This document shows, in pieces, positions 63,243 through 64,000 of a DNA stretch of 64,000 nucleotides (positions are counted from its first letter, which is position 1; the number at the start of each line of letters is the position of its first letter). The position numbers and the translations under genes are program-made. Source of the stretch: Actinobaculum sp. 313. GTDB taxonomy: Bacteria; Actinomycetota; Actinomycetes; Actinomycetales; Actinomycetaceae. The notes beneath the pieces are model-generated. The model searched no databases. It worked only from the letters and a program-made list of their open reading frames with translations, and was not told where the DNA came from. The DNA lies in contig NZ_CP029033.1 in the NCBI RefSeq assembly GCF_003073475.1, positions 2,170,001 through 2,234,000 of the forward strand, read 5' to 3'.

Positions 63243-64000
63243 TCACTCATCCGCCAGTTCGGCGTCCGGGTAGCGGTTGGCGAAATCGTGCAGCCGCGCA
63301 TTGGTCTCACGCAGACTCTCGTAGAGCCCCTCCTGAATGCCGGACAGCTCCTGGTAGATCTCATGCATCTGCATATCCGGCTCGGTCACATCGGTGAAAC
63401 CGGCCATATGCTCAGCAGCCGTTGCCACCCGATTATCGCCGTACACGCCGGTAGACGCCATGGCGATCATCGCCGCGCCGAGCGCGGAAATCTCCTCCTC
63501 CCGGCACGCGGTAATCGGCAGGCCGATCGCGTCGGTCATGATCTGCCGCCACAGTGGCGAGCGCATGCCGCCGCCCATGCCACGCACCTCGCGCAGCGGC
63601 ACACCCGTTGAGACCTCCAACTTGCGCAGCGAGCGCGCCATTTCGAGGCAGATTCCCTCAAGAATGGAGCGGTACATCGAGCCGCGTCCATGCGTTCCGC
63701 GCCAGCCGACGACGGCGCCGCGCGCCAGCGGATCCCAGTGCGGCGACTGCACCGCGCCCCAGTAGGGCATGGTAATGAGTCCTCCGCTGCCAGGCGCACG
63801 GGCCGCAGCCGCCGCCTCCAACTCCGGATCGGGCGCTCCCTCCAACTCGGGCTTGCCGAAGGCACGGCGGTACCAGGTGGAAAGGTAGGCACCGGAGTTC
63901 TGTACCAACTCGAGTACATAGGTGCCCGCCACCCCGGCCGCCTCGGTGCGGAAGAGCTTCTCATAGCGGTATTCGGTGGAGGGAACTCCGGCCACCACTG
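63243..64000 (-). CDS. FGGY-family carbohydrate kinase, second copy (N-terminus beyond window)
   Basis: About 252 C-terminal residues are visible. They are very similar to the kinase at 60937: shared runs include LARGAVVGWRGTHGRGSMYR, LWRQIMTDAIGLPITAC and STGVYGDNRVATAAEHMAGF. Differences cluster in the substrate-proximal region (RTEAAGVAGTYVLELVQNSG versus RTLAGGMPHTYVLEILQSSG), so the two copies may have different substrates. This is a tandem duplication with the first copy downstream. Confidence 0.85.
   Translation of the reverse strand, partial: VVAGVPSTEYRYEKLFRTEAAGVAGTYVLELVQNSGAYLSTWYRRAFGKPELEGAPDPELEAAAAARAPGSGGLITMPYWGAVQSPHWDPLARGAVVGWRGTHGRGSMYRSILEGICLEMARSLRKLEVSTGVPLREVRGMGGGMRSPLWRQIMTDAIGLPITACREEEISALGAAMIAMASTGVYGDNRVATAAEHMAGFTDVTEPDMQMHEIYQELSGIQEGLYESLRETNARLHDFANRYPDAELADE

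Noticed and set aside
62579-63397. 272-codon plus-strand ORF over the kinase spacer
   Set aside because: It is composed of the repeat units and runs antisense into the second kinase; composition and repeats explain the open frame.

Overview
This is a chromosomal window from a high-GC Gram-positive bacterium (Actinomycetota). The evidence is the base composition, the many GTG starts and ATGA/GTGA stop-start overlaps, an Rv3235-family gene beside secA, a 32-residue bS22-type ribosomal protein next to an excisionase-like HTH gene (the Rv0500A/Rv0500B arrangement), and menaquinone rather than ubiquinone genes. A small actinomycete of the Actinomycetaceae type is my best guess, but the genus cannot be fixed from sequence reading alone.

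Layout. 1-3.6 kb: edge of a Tad/Flp-pilus-like locus (TadZ/CpaE-like fragment and SAF protein), a small HTH protein, a LysM membrane protein and an Rv3235-family protein. 3.9-6.7 kb: secA. 7.5-9.8 kb: a secreted 5'-nucleotidase with an LARTG sortase signal. 10.1-29.8 kb (all minus strand): demethylmenaquinone methyltransferase, a geranylgeranyl-reductase-type flavoprotein (MenJ candidate), nuoABCDEFGHIJKLMN and a polyprenyl diphosphate synthase. 29.9-34.7 kb: a double-length and a single-length copy of an unrecognised multi-spanning membrane protein. 34.7-38.5 kb: menB, menE, menA and a PLDc_N protein. 38.6-44.4 kb: histidine phosphatase, MarR regulator, bS22, HTH protein, TrkH/TrkA potassium uptake, radA. 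45.4-49.9 kb: basic membrane-anchored protein, mutY, 2-hydroxyacid dehydrogenase, small membrane protein, GNAT. 49.9-55.2 kb: SorC-type regulator divergent from glpABC. 55.7-58.8 kb: ABC transporter (FtsX-like permease). 59.5-64 kb: GpsA-family dehydrogenase and two closely related FGGY kinases, the second cut by the window end.

How it fits together. NADH enters through NDH-1 and glycerol 3-phosphate through GlpABC. Both should reduce menaquinone, whose ring (MenB, MenE), prenyl tail (polyprenyl synthase), joining step (MenA), methylation (MenG) and possibly tail saturation (MenJ-like) are encoded in the same 45 kb. The SorC regulator, GlpABC, GpsA-like enzyme and FGGY kinases suggest a polyol or polyol-phosphate regulon.

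Three things stand out beyond the gene list. (1) Six genes are broken by seven single-base deletions, six of them in G/C runs of 3-5 bases. One missing G restores each family-conserved reading frame, so base-calling error is as likely as gene decay. (2) A 62-65 bp palindromic element with near-perfect 14-15 bp arms occurs three times, each time downstream of a gene end. (3) Several of the longer spacers carry their own, different short tandem repeat. I found no CRISPR array, tRNA, rRNA, insertion sequence or prophage, and no convincing new defence system. The best candidate for something undescribed is the double-length membrane protein family at 29.9-34.7 kb.
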